The position numbers were made by a program, and so were the translations under genes. 64,000 bases of DNA, taken from positions 206,969,553-207,033,552 of the forward strand of contig CM048552.1 in assembly GCA_026413225.1 (NCBI GenBank), written 5' to 3'. The DNA is from Otis tarda. Lineage: Eukaryota; Chordata; Aves; Otidiformes; Otididae. Below are positions 11,401-23,400 of the stretch, in pieces; positions within the stretch are counted from its first letter, which is position 1; the number at the start of each line of letters is the position of its first letter. Below the pieces are notes generated by a model that was not told the DNA's origin, searched no databases, and saw only the letters and a list, made by a program, of their open reading frames with translations.

Positions 11401-14400
11401 CACCAGGGTGTGCATGGCAATCTGTACTGAACAGCCTTAGGATTTTTGCAGTAGCAAATGGAGATAATAACACGTTTTCAGTAATTCTAGGATCAAAAAC
11501 TCCTGGATTTTAGGTGCTCTAGTAGCTCTTGAACCTTTGTGCTTGTTTTCCACTTAAACCTGTTTTTTAACTGGTGGGCAGTCTGGATGTTACTGTCATC
11601 TTCTGTACATGGGTGCGCACATCTGGATGCAGACAAGATCAGGGAGAGGGATGCTTCATTTTTCCTGACCTGTGCAAAAACTGTTCACCTCCTCTCACTG
11701 CAATTTACTGCAATTTTTTTTTCTTTTTTAAAGTTTTTCTCCACAGTAAAGACAAAACCTCAGGAGGCACAGGACTCAGGAGCAGTGAGGCAGTTTCCTG
11801 TGAGATTGACGTATCCCCTCTGCCTTTTACATGTGGTGAAGGACACAGGAATGTCTGGCCTTGTATTGTCAGCTCCTTTGTGTTCCGTCCTGCTTCACTA
11901 GAGTCCACAGCAAACCTCTTGGTGATGGAGCTGGCAGTAAAATGCTCGCCGCTTGTCTTTCGTTTAAATTCAAAATCTCCCTCTCCTCCGCTCCCCCTTG
12001 TCCTCCCAAAGGTATGAGAAAGCTGAGTAAAGTTAAGCTTTGAAAAGGTAATTATCTGTAAAGTTACCTGGATCCCAATTTTTCATAACAGATCAGAATT
12101 GTCTTCAGTGGGGGAATGCAAAGGCTAGAGGTTTAGTTTATGTTGAACTGCAGTCACTGTAAACTGCTACTGAATACCAAATCCATTCCTGCATCCAGAT
12201 TTACGGATTGGTTATGCTATCAATCACATGAGCTTTATTAGCTACTAATTATTATTACATTATTCATATGGATAGAAAATCATATACACTGATTATTTTT
12301 TTTTCTTCCTGTCTGTTTTTCAGGACCCAAGGAAACTGCTTTTTGCTACTGGTAAGTTTGTCGCAAAACTGAATAAGAAGGTTTTCTGCTTCTCATCATC
12401 ACTCTCCAGACAAAACATTTTGAGCCTGTGTTCACATGCTCCGTTTGTCGTATCTCAGCTAGGATGAGTAGTGTTATTTGTGTTAATATAACCTGGGTTT
12501 GCTTATCCAATACTCAGGAGGGAGAAGTTACATAAGCCCTGTAGTAGGATGAGCAGCATCTTCAAAGCTGTTGTTGTACAGATGAGTCAGTGGAAAATCA
12601 TCAGTTTCAAACAGAGATTCTGCATAATATTAAAACCAAATTCCTAAATGATCCAATTTCTAGAAAAAGAAACACAACAAAAAAAAAGCAATCTTCTTGC
12701 TTCAGCTGGTTTATTTAAGGATTGGTTTGACTTCAGAGCGATCTAAACTGTTACATGGGAATCAGACTTCAGCACTCGTGAAGAATAAATAAGTAAAGAC
12801 ATTTTTGGTGCAGGAATTTAGAAGGTAGCAGTGTTAGAGAATGGAGGGCTAAGCACAGGCCCAAGCTGTAGCACTTCATGAGCAAGTAAAGGTCCTTTCT
12901 GAGAGAAACTCTATTTCACCTTTATTTAGACCAAATGAAGAAATCCCAGCTTGGTAGCATTTAGGGCAAGGTCCGAAGGAATCAGTCTGGACAGCAATAA
13001 ATGGGTTTCTAGACCTATAAATCCCAATACCTTTACTAGAATTAGCAATCTGTGGGAAAGGGCTTTCCCAAAACCCTTAGAAGGTTTAGATCAGTTGAGA
13101 GTAGAGGAAATGAGACAGTGAAATGATAGAAATTGAAGTGTAAATTAACTGCTAGCTGGCAATAGGTTGAGTAACTGCTGTCATTAGTGAATTGGTGGTG
13201 GAGGCTTGAAAGAGGGTAACTGGCAAAGAAGGGAGATAAACATGGGGAGAGAGGATCAGAACAAGCAGCTAAGGATATATTTAACATCTTGGATGAAGGA
13301 GAAGTACTTTGGGTGTAGAACCAGTGTAGAGGCCCCACCAAATACTGTCCCGGCTTCTGAAGACACCTTGAGAGTCTCTTCCCAAATGGTTCAGAACTGT
13401 ATTTATTGGCTGATAGTTTTTTTTTTTTTAACACAGTGAAGAAAAGAAATAAGGAGTTGGAAGGATTTATAGTGTGAAAAACATTAGATTTGAAATTGTC
13501 TCTTTATTACTGAAGAGTCTAAAATCACAATCAATTATTTAAAAAATTAGCTTGCTCTTATCATTAGGATATGATCCTGTAAAAGATCCTGGACCATTAA
13601 AATCTGTGAATTTGCCAATTATGTCCATGAAAGCTGTTTGAGATACTTATATTCTGACACTAAAGCAGCAGTTATTTAGCTTTGTGCTTGGTGGTTGGCC
13701 TGACTGACTTTGTTTAAACCCAAACATGTGGCTTTTAGGGTGACCAAAGACTATGCTTAAAAAATATCGTTCTTCAAGAAGTAAAAGGTTTTGATGTAAT
13801 GCTTCATGGATTTTAGGTTCTTAGCTCTTAATTCAGATTTTTAATTCCTGAGATGACAATTTTGAAGATAAAGTGCTCAGAAAAAGTGGTAATTTTCATT
13901 GGGGCTTTTTTAATCTGTCTTTAGACTGATGGTTTACTGTGCTTTATGGGCAAAATTCTGCTTTAGGATGAGATGAATCATGCTGTAGGAATGCTTGTTT
14001 CTTTCCTTTGACTTAACAAAGAGCTGGGGACAGACTAGTTCTGATATGGGTATGCATTTAAACAGCTGAGTCCAATCCTTAATGTTTTTAACCTTTCCTT
14101 CTCAAATAGTGGCTGTAGATCACTCTCACGGACCTTGCTCTATGGGCAACAATTTCAAGCATAGTATAGTGCCATGGAGAGTAATTTCAGACTCTTTCTC
14201 ATTCCAAGATGAAATGGGTTGGCAAACAATTGTAGTGACAGCTTGTATAGAAATTGATTTGCTTGAAATTCTGTCCCTGACCAGGTTTTTAATTGTCTTG
14301 TTCAACAGAGTTTAGGGTTTGGAATGAAAAAGAGCTGTAGAAACTTGTATAGTGAGTCTTATAAATAAACAAAGAGACAGGATTTGTTCTTGTTTACCTA

Positions 14401-17400
14401 CTTAGAGACAAATGCTGTGAGCAAATGATGCCAGGAGCAAAGACTAATAGAAAGTTAGTGATGAAATCCAAGGAAAAAGACAGTTTTCTCTAAGAAAGTG
14501 GGAAATTATGCAACAACTCTCTTATCTAGTTTGATACTTCAGTTGTCTTCAAGAGATAAATACATGCAAGAGTTTGAATCATGATTAGTATGTCTAATAA
14601 TTTTCACTTTCTTAAAAGGTCATAGAATATAAGTATACCTCCTCAGAGATCAAATGTAAGTTATCTTATGTCTGTTTCAGTTCCAGGTCTGACTGGAGTC
14701 ATTATGGTGTTGGTATTATTCCTGATGTGTACAGCTTCCACGTATGCCATCAGGTAAGACATAATCTGATCATTATGCTGAAAAATGCCGTTTGAGTAAT
14801 CATATTCTCATACTGATTAGAGGGAATGAAAAGTTAATGCAATACAAGGCAAGAAGTATTTAAATGAGTGTTAAAAAATGAGTTTTAAAAATGCCAGTTT
14901 TCTTGCTATGTTTTTTTTTTTTTGAACTAGCTTGCAGGTAAGTGAGCCCAGTGAATTTTGTATTCAAAAAATTACAAGACCTGATTAAATTACCTTCAGA
15001 GAAAAATATTGGTTGAGGAATGTGCTCAGTTAAAAATCTAGACATTTAAAAACACAAATAGTTATTTTTTCCTGTTTATACAGAGAGGCAGTAAGTTAAA
15101 CATTCAGAAAATTCTGTCCAATGCATAAATTAAGTCCACGGGAAGTAAGATAAGATGGTATCTTTATATTAATTATTTTCACCAGTTAATTGTAACAACA
15201 AACTGTAAAAAAAAAAAAACAAAACAACCCAGCAACAAAAAAACTTGACAATGAAGCAAACCGAAACAGAGTTATGCTAAGGACATGGACCAGTTGGAGA
15301 AGGTCCAGAGGAGGGCCACAAAGATGATAAGAGGGCTGGAGCACCTCCCTATAAGGACAGGCTGAGAGAGTTGGGGCTGTTCAGCCTGGAGAAGAGGAGA
15401 CTCCGGGAAGACCTGATAGCGGTCTTCCAGTACCTCAAGGGGGCCTACAAGAAAGATGGGGAGAGGCTGTTCAGTAGGGCCTGTTGTGATAGCACGAGGG
15501 GCAATGGTTTTAAAATAGAGGGAGGTAGATTTAGATTAGATATTAGGAAAAATTTTTTTACAATGTGAGTTGTAGAACACTGGCACAGGTTGCCCAGAGA
15601 GGTGGTGGATGCCCCATCCCTGGAAACGTTCAAGGTCAGGCTGGATGAGGCTCTGAGCAACCTGATCTGGTTGGAGATGTCCCTGCTTCTTGCAGGGGGG
15701 TTGGACTAGATGACCTTTGAAGGTCAATTCCTTAACCAAGGTCACTTAACCTTAACCATTCTATGATTCTGTTTAAGCAGAATGTTGCTTTTTTACAGCT
15801 CTGCTTCTGGTTGTCAGATATACTCTTCTTAATGTTGATTTTAATTTTGAAACAGCAGTGCAGTGTTGGCTCAGAGTAGCTGCTGGGATTTCTGAAGGTT
15901 TGGTCCCCAGTGGGTTCACATTCTACGCCAACATTATTGAACACGTACTACGGTACATTTGAGTGACTGGTACCTCGGAGGATCTAGCTCAATGTTGGAG
16001 CCTTTTTAAGGCTTGAATTCTGCAATTGAAGCATATAAAAAAAAAACCAAAAACAAAACCTTTGATGTTTCTAGCAGTCTCTGGTGATTTCAAAGACTGA
16101 TTATGTAAATACATCATCTCAATTCAGCAAACACTGAAGGATATTTTAATTCCGTATCTTCAAACATTAATAGTCCTCCACTGATGTGAGCTAGATATGT
16201 GGTTTTGAACTTTGTTGAAGTAATCTGTCTTTCCTGAGTGGCAGTGTTGTCAGGCGCTGATTCAAGAACTTAGTTCAGCAAATACTTGCGCACTTTTTTG
16301 TACACAAAGATAACTTCCAGGGTTGAGACCTTTGTGAGGCACTCTGGGCCTCACAAGGCCCAGGAAGCGCAGGATAAGACTGCTGCACAAGATGTCAGAC
16401 ATGGCTGCACATTACATCGTCCACACAGATGGCTCTACTTGCAAAAAGAAAGCCAGTTTTGGGAAGACGGAAAAATAAAACTATTACTTCACTCTGCAGC
16501 AGTGAGCCAGAACAAAGTCCTGTTTTCTCCAAAGCCGTGATAAATTAGAAAAAAAAAACCCAGCATTTATTAATGATTGTGAAACTTAGGAAAATATATG
16601 TAGTTGCAAATGTATTATTGGAAATAATAATTTTGGGGTTCATGCAAGAAAGATTTCCATCTTTTGGAGTTACATACTTGCTGGTTCCTTCTTCAGTTAC
16701 TGTAAGTGCAAGAGCTTTCCCATCATTCTGCCATCTAGCCAGCAGAATCAAAGTCCTTATGAGATAATCTACATATCCTGTTATTCTAGCGATAATTCTT
16801 CTGTAGAAATTTTATCCTGGGTTCTCCCTCAGGCATGTGGCTCAAGCTTGTCTTTCTAGTGTGTTTTCCGAAGGAAACAAGCTTCCATTTACATCTTTCT
16901 GTCCCTCTTCGATCTCTTTCCTGATGGATTCTCACATGACATGTAATGACTAAGCTCATGCTATAGTCGTAGGAAAATTAGTTGTAAATGTTCACTGCCT
17001 GTCAGAAACTGGGCTTTCAAAAACATATTTCAGAGACTATTATACTCGCTTGGATTTCGGCTCTAATCTCCTCTTGCACACTGACCTGTTTAATAATTTC
17101 TGCCTTTGTGTGTTCTTTCGGAATTTTTTTCTTATAAATAATTTTCTTGCTATTTTCATGCCTTTACTTGTTCAGTGAATTATGTGAATAAGTATTAGGA
17201 GGATTGAATTAGGTGCTAATGGTTTAAAGGGTGAAAGTAAGTATTGTTTGAAAAATTTTCTAAATTTTTGCCGTGTCATACCTCAGTATTAGACCAACAT
17301 TTTTTGTTCAGTAGGCTTTTTTTTTTTTTTAAAGGATTGTGGAGTTATTAGAACGTACAATAAATCCTGTGAATAAATGTTAACTTTTCTGGTAGCTTTG

Positions 17401-20400
17401 AAATGAATGTTATTCAAGAGTATTTCCTTTGAACACAATTACTAGTGACTTTGGAAATCATATATTTAAAGGAACATGAAAATATAAGCTGCTCCACTGC
17501 CATCTCTTTTTGTAACGAAATATTCCAGTTTTCAATTTCATTTTCTAGTAACCAAGTATTCCAGTCTTCAGTTTCATCTTGTAAGCTACCACGTGTATCT
17601 TTCTTTTCAAAACTAGCTGTTACAAGGTTAAAAATATTTTTCCAAAACTGTACTGGTTACTGTGTCCCTTTAAAGCATGGCAATCTCCCCTTACATTTCT
17701 CAGTATGTTAACTCTTGCAGGCCTTCAGCTGCAAAATTCTAAAGTGGGTTAACCAAAATTAAAATTAAATATTGAACTTGACCTCAGATTTTCAGGACTT
17801 TGAGTTCAGAAGAAATGCATTCATTCTGTGAATAATGTCTATTTTAGGCCCTAAGAAGAAAATAAAGAAAGTAATAAATGTTCTGAAGAACTGTAAAAAT
17901 ATATATGTAGCAGTAGGAACATTATTGACTGTATTAGAATACTGTATGTATCTGTAGGACACACAGTTTAAGAAGGACACAAGTAAGAAATACATTGTTA
18001 TTGAAATGTTGGAAAATATGTTTAATGGTAAGAGGTTCAAGGATCTCCATCCCTTTAGGTTAAGGAGGTGAAGTTGAGAGGACTTGATTACATTTAAGGC
18101 AACTTGATACATGTGAGGAACCAGGATTTTAAAGTGGAAGTATCTGCACAAATACTGGAAGAAGACTAAAAGGCTCAACTGGCTGGAAGCTGACATTTAG
18201 ACACACTCAGAGAAACGTACAGCAATTTTAATCAGTAGTAATAATTAGCTGCTGAAAACAACATGTCAGAAGTTGGGACTGACTGCCCATCAGTGAAATT
18301 TTGAAAAATCAGTGCATTCTGAAAAAAAAGTGCTCAAGATCCAACAAAAATGTGTGTGCAGCTTTTGATATTGTAGAAGGATACCAAATTAAACGAGAGC
18401 TCCAAGACCTGTTTTGGGTCTGGGAGTAAATGTTGTTCTCACTGTGCTCCCCACACCATCATCCTTTACTTTCATCTTACTGAGGTTCACTCCCATAACA
18501 CCTTACAGATGTTGATGAGTGTCTGCATGGAAATGCCTATCAGGGTGTGAGTAATTAGAAAGGGTTTGGGCAGCCTCAGGGAGGAAAGAGTGTGATGCTG
18601 AATGGGGGAAGGACGGCGGGATGAAGGGGGGGTTTCATTCCCTTGCTGTTGTTGAGTTCCTTAGAACTGCCCTTGCTTGGGTTTTATTTTGATGGCCCTC
18701 AGAATAAAATTTTTTTTTTCTATATTGAGAAAGAAAACAACTAAGTCCTGTATGGACAGAAAGACATGCAGCATAAGTTTGAGATGTATTGAAGCAGGGA
18801 TAGTTAGCTTTTTATGTAAAAAGTCGTAAGAGGGGAAAAATTCTGAAAAAAGTTAGCTGTGTTGGAGGAGTAGCATCTTAAGCTATGTTCTCAGAGTTAA
18901 GGTTGTCTTTTATTTAATAGTTATTTTGGCTTATGGATGGGAGTAGGTTTTTTGGTTTTGGAAGGGACTCTCCTACCATGCTGTGTAGTGCGAGATATGT
19001 GTTTGTGTGCTGTGAAGTAGAGTATTTTCTTAACCATTTGGCTGTTTTTGTTTTTTGGTGACTATTTTACTCAAGAAGAAACAAACAAGCTTAACAGAAA
19101 ACAGTTTCAGATGGGTATTTTCTTTGGTCTTGGTTCTTTTTACATTACCTAACAAATTACTGATGAAAGGAAGTCCTCTTTCCCCTTCACCTTGCCTGAT
19201 CCTCACAGTGGTAATGTTCTTGTTTCTCCCAAGACCATCAGTCCTAGAGCCCCACCGTATATGGCCTCCTGCCCTGAAGGTTCTTCTGCCTGTCCTCTTG
19301 TTGCCTCCTTGCTCTAGTTCCCTTTCCTCCTGTGTCTCCTTCCACTCCATACCTTCAGAAGTTTCTTTTACCTTTCCCACCAACCCTTCTACGGATGTCT
19401 ATGCTACCTATTTGTATGTTGTACCAGTAGTGACACATTAAACACCACAGGCCTGTATTGGGGCAAGGAGAACACAAGGAGGCACTCACCGTGAAGAGGT
19501 TGAGTTTTGAGCCTGGAGACTGAAGAACTATTTTAGCTGTAAGGATCTGATAGGGGCTAACGAGGACCTATGAAAGCAGTGAAGTCTCCTGATTTAGGAA
19601 CAGCTCTTCAGCTGTCTCTGTACTTCTGTGTCCTTCATCTCTCACCTTTTTATTTCTGTGCCAGTCACCTGTTCTTCTCAACACTTAATTGCTTGCAAGT
19701 ACAGTGTGCCTGTAGGAACAGATACTGACCTTTGACTATTCTAGATGACTACGTGGTGTATAATGATGTCCTGTGTGCACAGATCTGCTTTTTATTAGCA
19801 GTAATTTCATCTGAGTGAAACAGCATTGAACTATGGTTTATTCTTTTCAGGGTTTCAAACTATGACATCTTCTGGTATACACACAACCTTTTCTTTGTCT
19901 TCTATATGCTGCTGATGCTGCATGTTTCTGGGTAAGTAAATGGAAAACACCGTCCCTTTTCCTGAAACACAACCAGAAAGAGCAGTTCCCTTGATTACTG
20001 CCTTTCCTGAGCTGACTTGTGCACAGTGGGCCAACTTCTTGACAAGATGCTATGATCACCAGTTTTTCAACAGGTTATTACTTAAATAATGTTCAGACTG
20101 TAGCTTGGAGAATTGTGTGTTAGTACAGCAAGCTAGCACGAACTTCTTCACTTTCAAGTTATTCCGTGTCCATTTTACCAGTTTCTAGGAGAAATCAAGA
20201 CCACATTATTATTTCTTTTCTGCTGAGAGGAGGATGTGAAGTAAAATCGCTCCTCCCTTTCTCTTTCCTCTCTACCTTTCATTTTGACTCCTAAGGAGAG
20301 GGAAGGATTGGCTTCTCCCTACTTATCTCTTTCTCATTGCTATGATACAAAATTTATTAGGTTTCCTTGTTGGGCTCACAAATGTGAGTCAGGAAGCTGA

Positions 20401-23400
20401 TAGTCAAGTCTGTATCTGGCACAAACAAGCCCAGCTCTGCAAGGTAAAGCAGCTTCCACAAGTTACGCTGTTTGAAAATCTGGTCCATTAATGTCTCTGA
20501 AGTTTCCTTTGTAGGTGCAGAGATTGGTATAGGGAAGGGAAGGTGTATTTGAATGAGATTTATTTCTCCGTGTCATCAAACATCTATTGAAACATGGGGT
20601 GCTGGCATGGCTGTGTGAGCACCACTGCTTAAAGTAAATAGTGAAAGGTAATTAGACCTAGCAAGATCATGGTAGGAATCTGTTGTTGAACAAAACAAAC
20701 GCAGCTTGAGATCTGGTGAATTGAAATAATGAGTTCAAAACAATTGAAACTCCTGGACACAATTCCGGTTCTCTGTGGGGTGGTGGTTTGTTTTGTTTTT
20801 TTTTTTTTCTCTGGCATAGCTCTTGTTCATAGCTGGGGAAGATGGATCTAACCTGTTTTTTTTCATAATGAGGCAGGATGAACTTTTGCTAAGTTATTCT
20901 TACAGGTATTTGCCTCACTTCTTGAAAACATCTGGTGACTGAGGTCCTCTAACCTCCCTAGGCAATCTGTTCCAGTGCTTACCTTCAGAGTTTTTTATCA
21001 TGTCCGGTTTAATTAATCTCCTTCATTGTACTATCCTTTGCCCATTGTCTTCCTAACCATGTTGCCACTTCATAAATGAAGAAGTCCAGTTAGAGCCCAG
21101 TTCACAAATGAAGGCTGCAGGAATGCGTCAAGCACTACAGAGGCATCTTCTTGTACACTGCCTCCTTAATATTGAGTTGGAAAGCCTTTCAGTGTGAATC
21201 TAAAAAAACTGAGTGTTAGTTAAAAGTGGGAGAAGAATGAGTCATGGAGAATGGGACTAAGTTCATCTTCAAGATGCTGAAATGTAGGTCTCTACATGTT
21301 TTCTAAGTGTCTATCTCCCATTATAGTCTAATGAGTTCTAATAAATACAGTCAATGGAGCCTTGAGAATGCTTCAGCTAACCTGCTGCTACAAAGATCTA
21401 CTTTGTAGACTGATTTCTGGGCTCCATTGAGGATATTGATTAGACAATCTCTTCTGAGAATAAAAGAAGCTTACACACACACATTTAGGTGCCCAAGTGA
21501 CTCCTACATGGTATGTCTTAGAGATTTCATAGAATCATAGAATCATAGAATGGTTAGAGTTGGAAGGGACCTTCAAAGGTCATCTAGTCCAACCCCCCTG
21601 CAAGAGCAGGGACATCCCTGACTAGATCAGGTTGCTCAGAGCCTCATCCAGCCTGGCCTTGAACACTTCCAGGGATGGGGCATCCACCACCTCTCTGGGC
21701 AACCTGTTCCAGTGCTCTACAACTCTCATTGTAAAAAATTTTTTTCTAATATCTAATCTAAACCTACCTCCTTCTAATTTAAACCCATTCCCCCTTGTCC
21801 TATCACAACAGGCCCTACTGAACAGCTTCTCCCCATCTTTCCTGTAGGCCCCCTTGAGGTATTGGAAGACCGCTATCAGGTCTCCCCGGAGCCTCCTCTT
21901 CTCCAGGCTGAACAGCCCCAACTCTCTCAGCCTGTCCTCATAGGAGAGGTGCTCCAGCCCTCTGATCATCTTGGTGGCCCTCCTCTGGACCCTTTCCAAC
22001 TGGTCCATGTCCTTCTTGTGTTGGGGGCTCCAGAACTGGACACAGTACTCCAGGTGGGGTCTCACCAGGGCAGAGTAGAGGGGCAGAATCACCTCCCTCG
22101 ACCTGCTGGCCACGCTCCTCTTGATGCAGCCCAGGATGCGGTTGGCCTTCTGGGCCGCAAGGGCGCATTGCCCGCTCATGTTGAGCCTCTCGTCTACCAG
22201 CACTCCCAAGTCTTTCTCCTCAGGGCTGCTCTCAATCCAATCTTCGCCCAGCCTGTATTTGTGCCTGGGATTGCCACGACCCAGGTGCAGGACCTTGCAC
22301 TTGGCCTGGTTGAACTTCATGAGGTTGGCACGGGCCCACCTCTCCAGCCTGTCAAGGTCCCTCTGGATGGCATCCCTCCCTTCCAGCGAGTCGACGGCAC
22401 CACACAGCTTGGTGTCATCGGCGAACTTGCTGAGGGTGCACTCTATCCCACTGTCCATGTCGCCGACAAAGATGTTGAACAGGGCCGGGCCCAACACGGA
22501 CCCCTGAGGGACGCCACTGGTGACCGGTCTCCACTTGGACATTGAGCCGTTGACCACCACTCTCTGAGTGCGGCCATCCAGCCAACTCCTTATCCACCGA
22601 GTGGTCCATCCATCGAACCCATGCCTCTCTAGTTTAGAGAGAAGGATGTCATGCGGGACAGTGTCAAAAGCTTTGCACAAGTCCAGGTGGTAGACGATAT
22701 CCGTTGCCCGTCCCTTGTCCACCGATGCTGTTACCCCGTCATAAAAGGCCACCAAATTGGTCAGGCACGATCTGCCCTTGGTGAAGCCATGCTGGCTGTC
22801 ACCAACCACCTCCTTGCTCTCCATGTGCCTTAGCATGGTTTCCAGGAGAATCTGCTCCATGACCTTGCCAGGCACAGAAGTGAGGCTGACCGGCCTGTAG
22901 TTGCCCGGGTCTTCCTTACTCCCCTTTTTAAAAATGGGGGTTATGTTCCCTCTCTTCCAGTCATCGGGGACCTCACCAGACCTCCACGATTTCTCAAATA
23001 TGATGGCCAGTGGCTTAGCAGCTTCATCCGCCAGTTCCTTCAGGACGCGCGGATGGATCTCATCAGGCCCCATGGACTTATGCACCTTCAAGTTCCTTAG
23101 ATGGTCCTGAACCTGCTCTTCGAGCACCGTGGGCGGTTCTTCATCCTCACAGTCCCTGCCTGTGCCTTCCACAGCTTGGGTGGGGAGACAAGAGCCCTTG
23201 TCAGTGAAGACTGAGGCAAAAAAGTCGTTGAGTACCTCAGCCTTCTCCACATCCCGGGTAACCACGACACCCGTTACCTTCCGGAGGGGGCCTACATTCT
23301 CCTTGGATTTTCTTTTGTCCCCTACATACCTGTAAAAGCTTTTCTTGTTACTTTTTATATCCCTGGCCAGATTCGATTCCATCAGGGCTTTAGCCTTCCT

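Larger units (their letters stand above)
14754..19850. other. NOX4 intron 7
   Basis: This 5,097 bp intron holds an A-rich tract (15208-15243) just before a + strand CR1 piece (15279-15771). From 15772 to 19850 I see only AT-rich sequence with T-runs and chance open frames, such as the minus-strand one at 17792-18196. Confidence 0.75.

Noticed and set aside
11539..12017. Two overlapping open frames of 120 and 147 codons
   Set aside because: Chance frames in intron 5 that cross a T-tract. No homology is visible and neither matches a NOX4 segment.
17792..18196. 134-codon minus-strand open frame
   Set aside because: Hydrophobic, low-complexity translation of AT-rich intron with no family match.
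21388..21408. CTACAAAG / CTTTGTAG 8-bp inverted repeat with 5-nt loop
   Set aside because: Short enough to occur by chance in a window of this size.
21473..21484. Short CA-dinucleotide run
   Set aside because: Only about five units, too short to call a microsatellite of interest.
21862..22545. 227-codon + strand open frame
   Set aside because: It is antisense to the CR1 reverse transcriptase frame and is a shadow of it.
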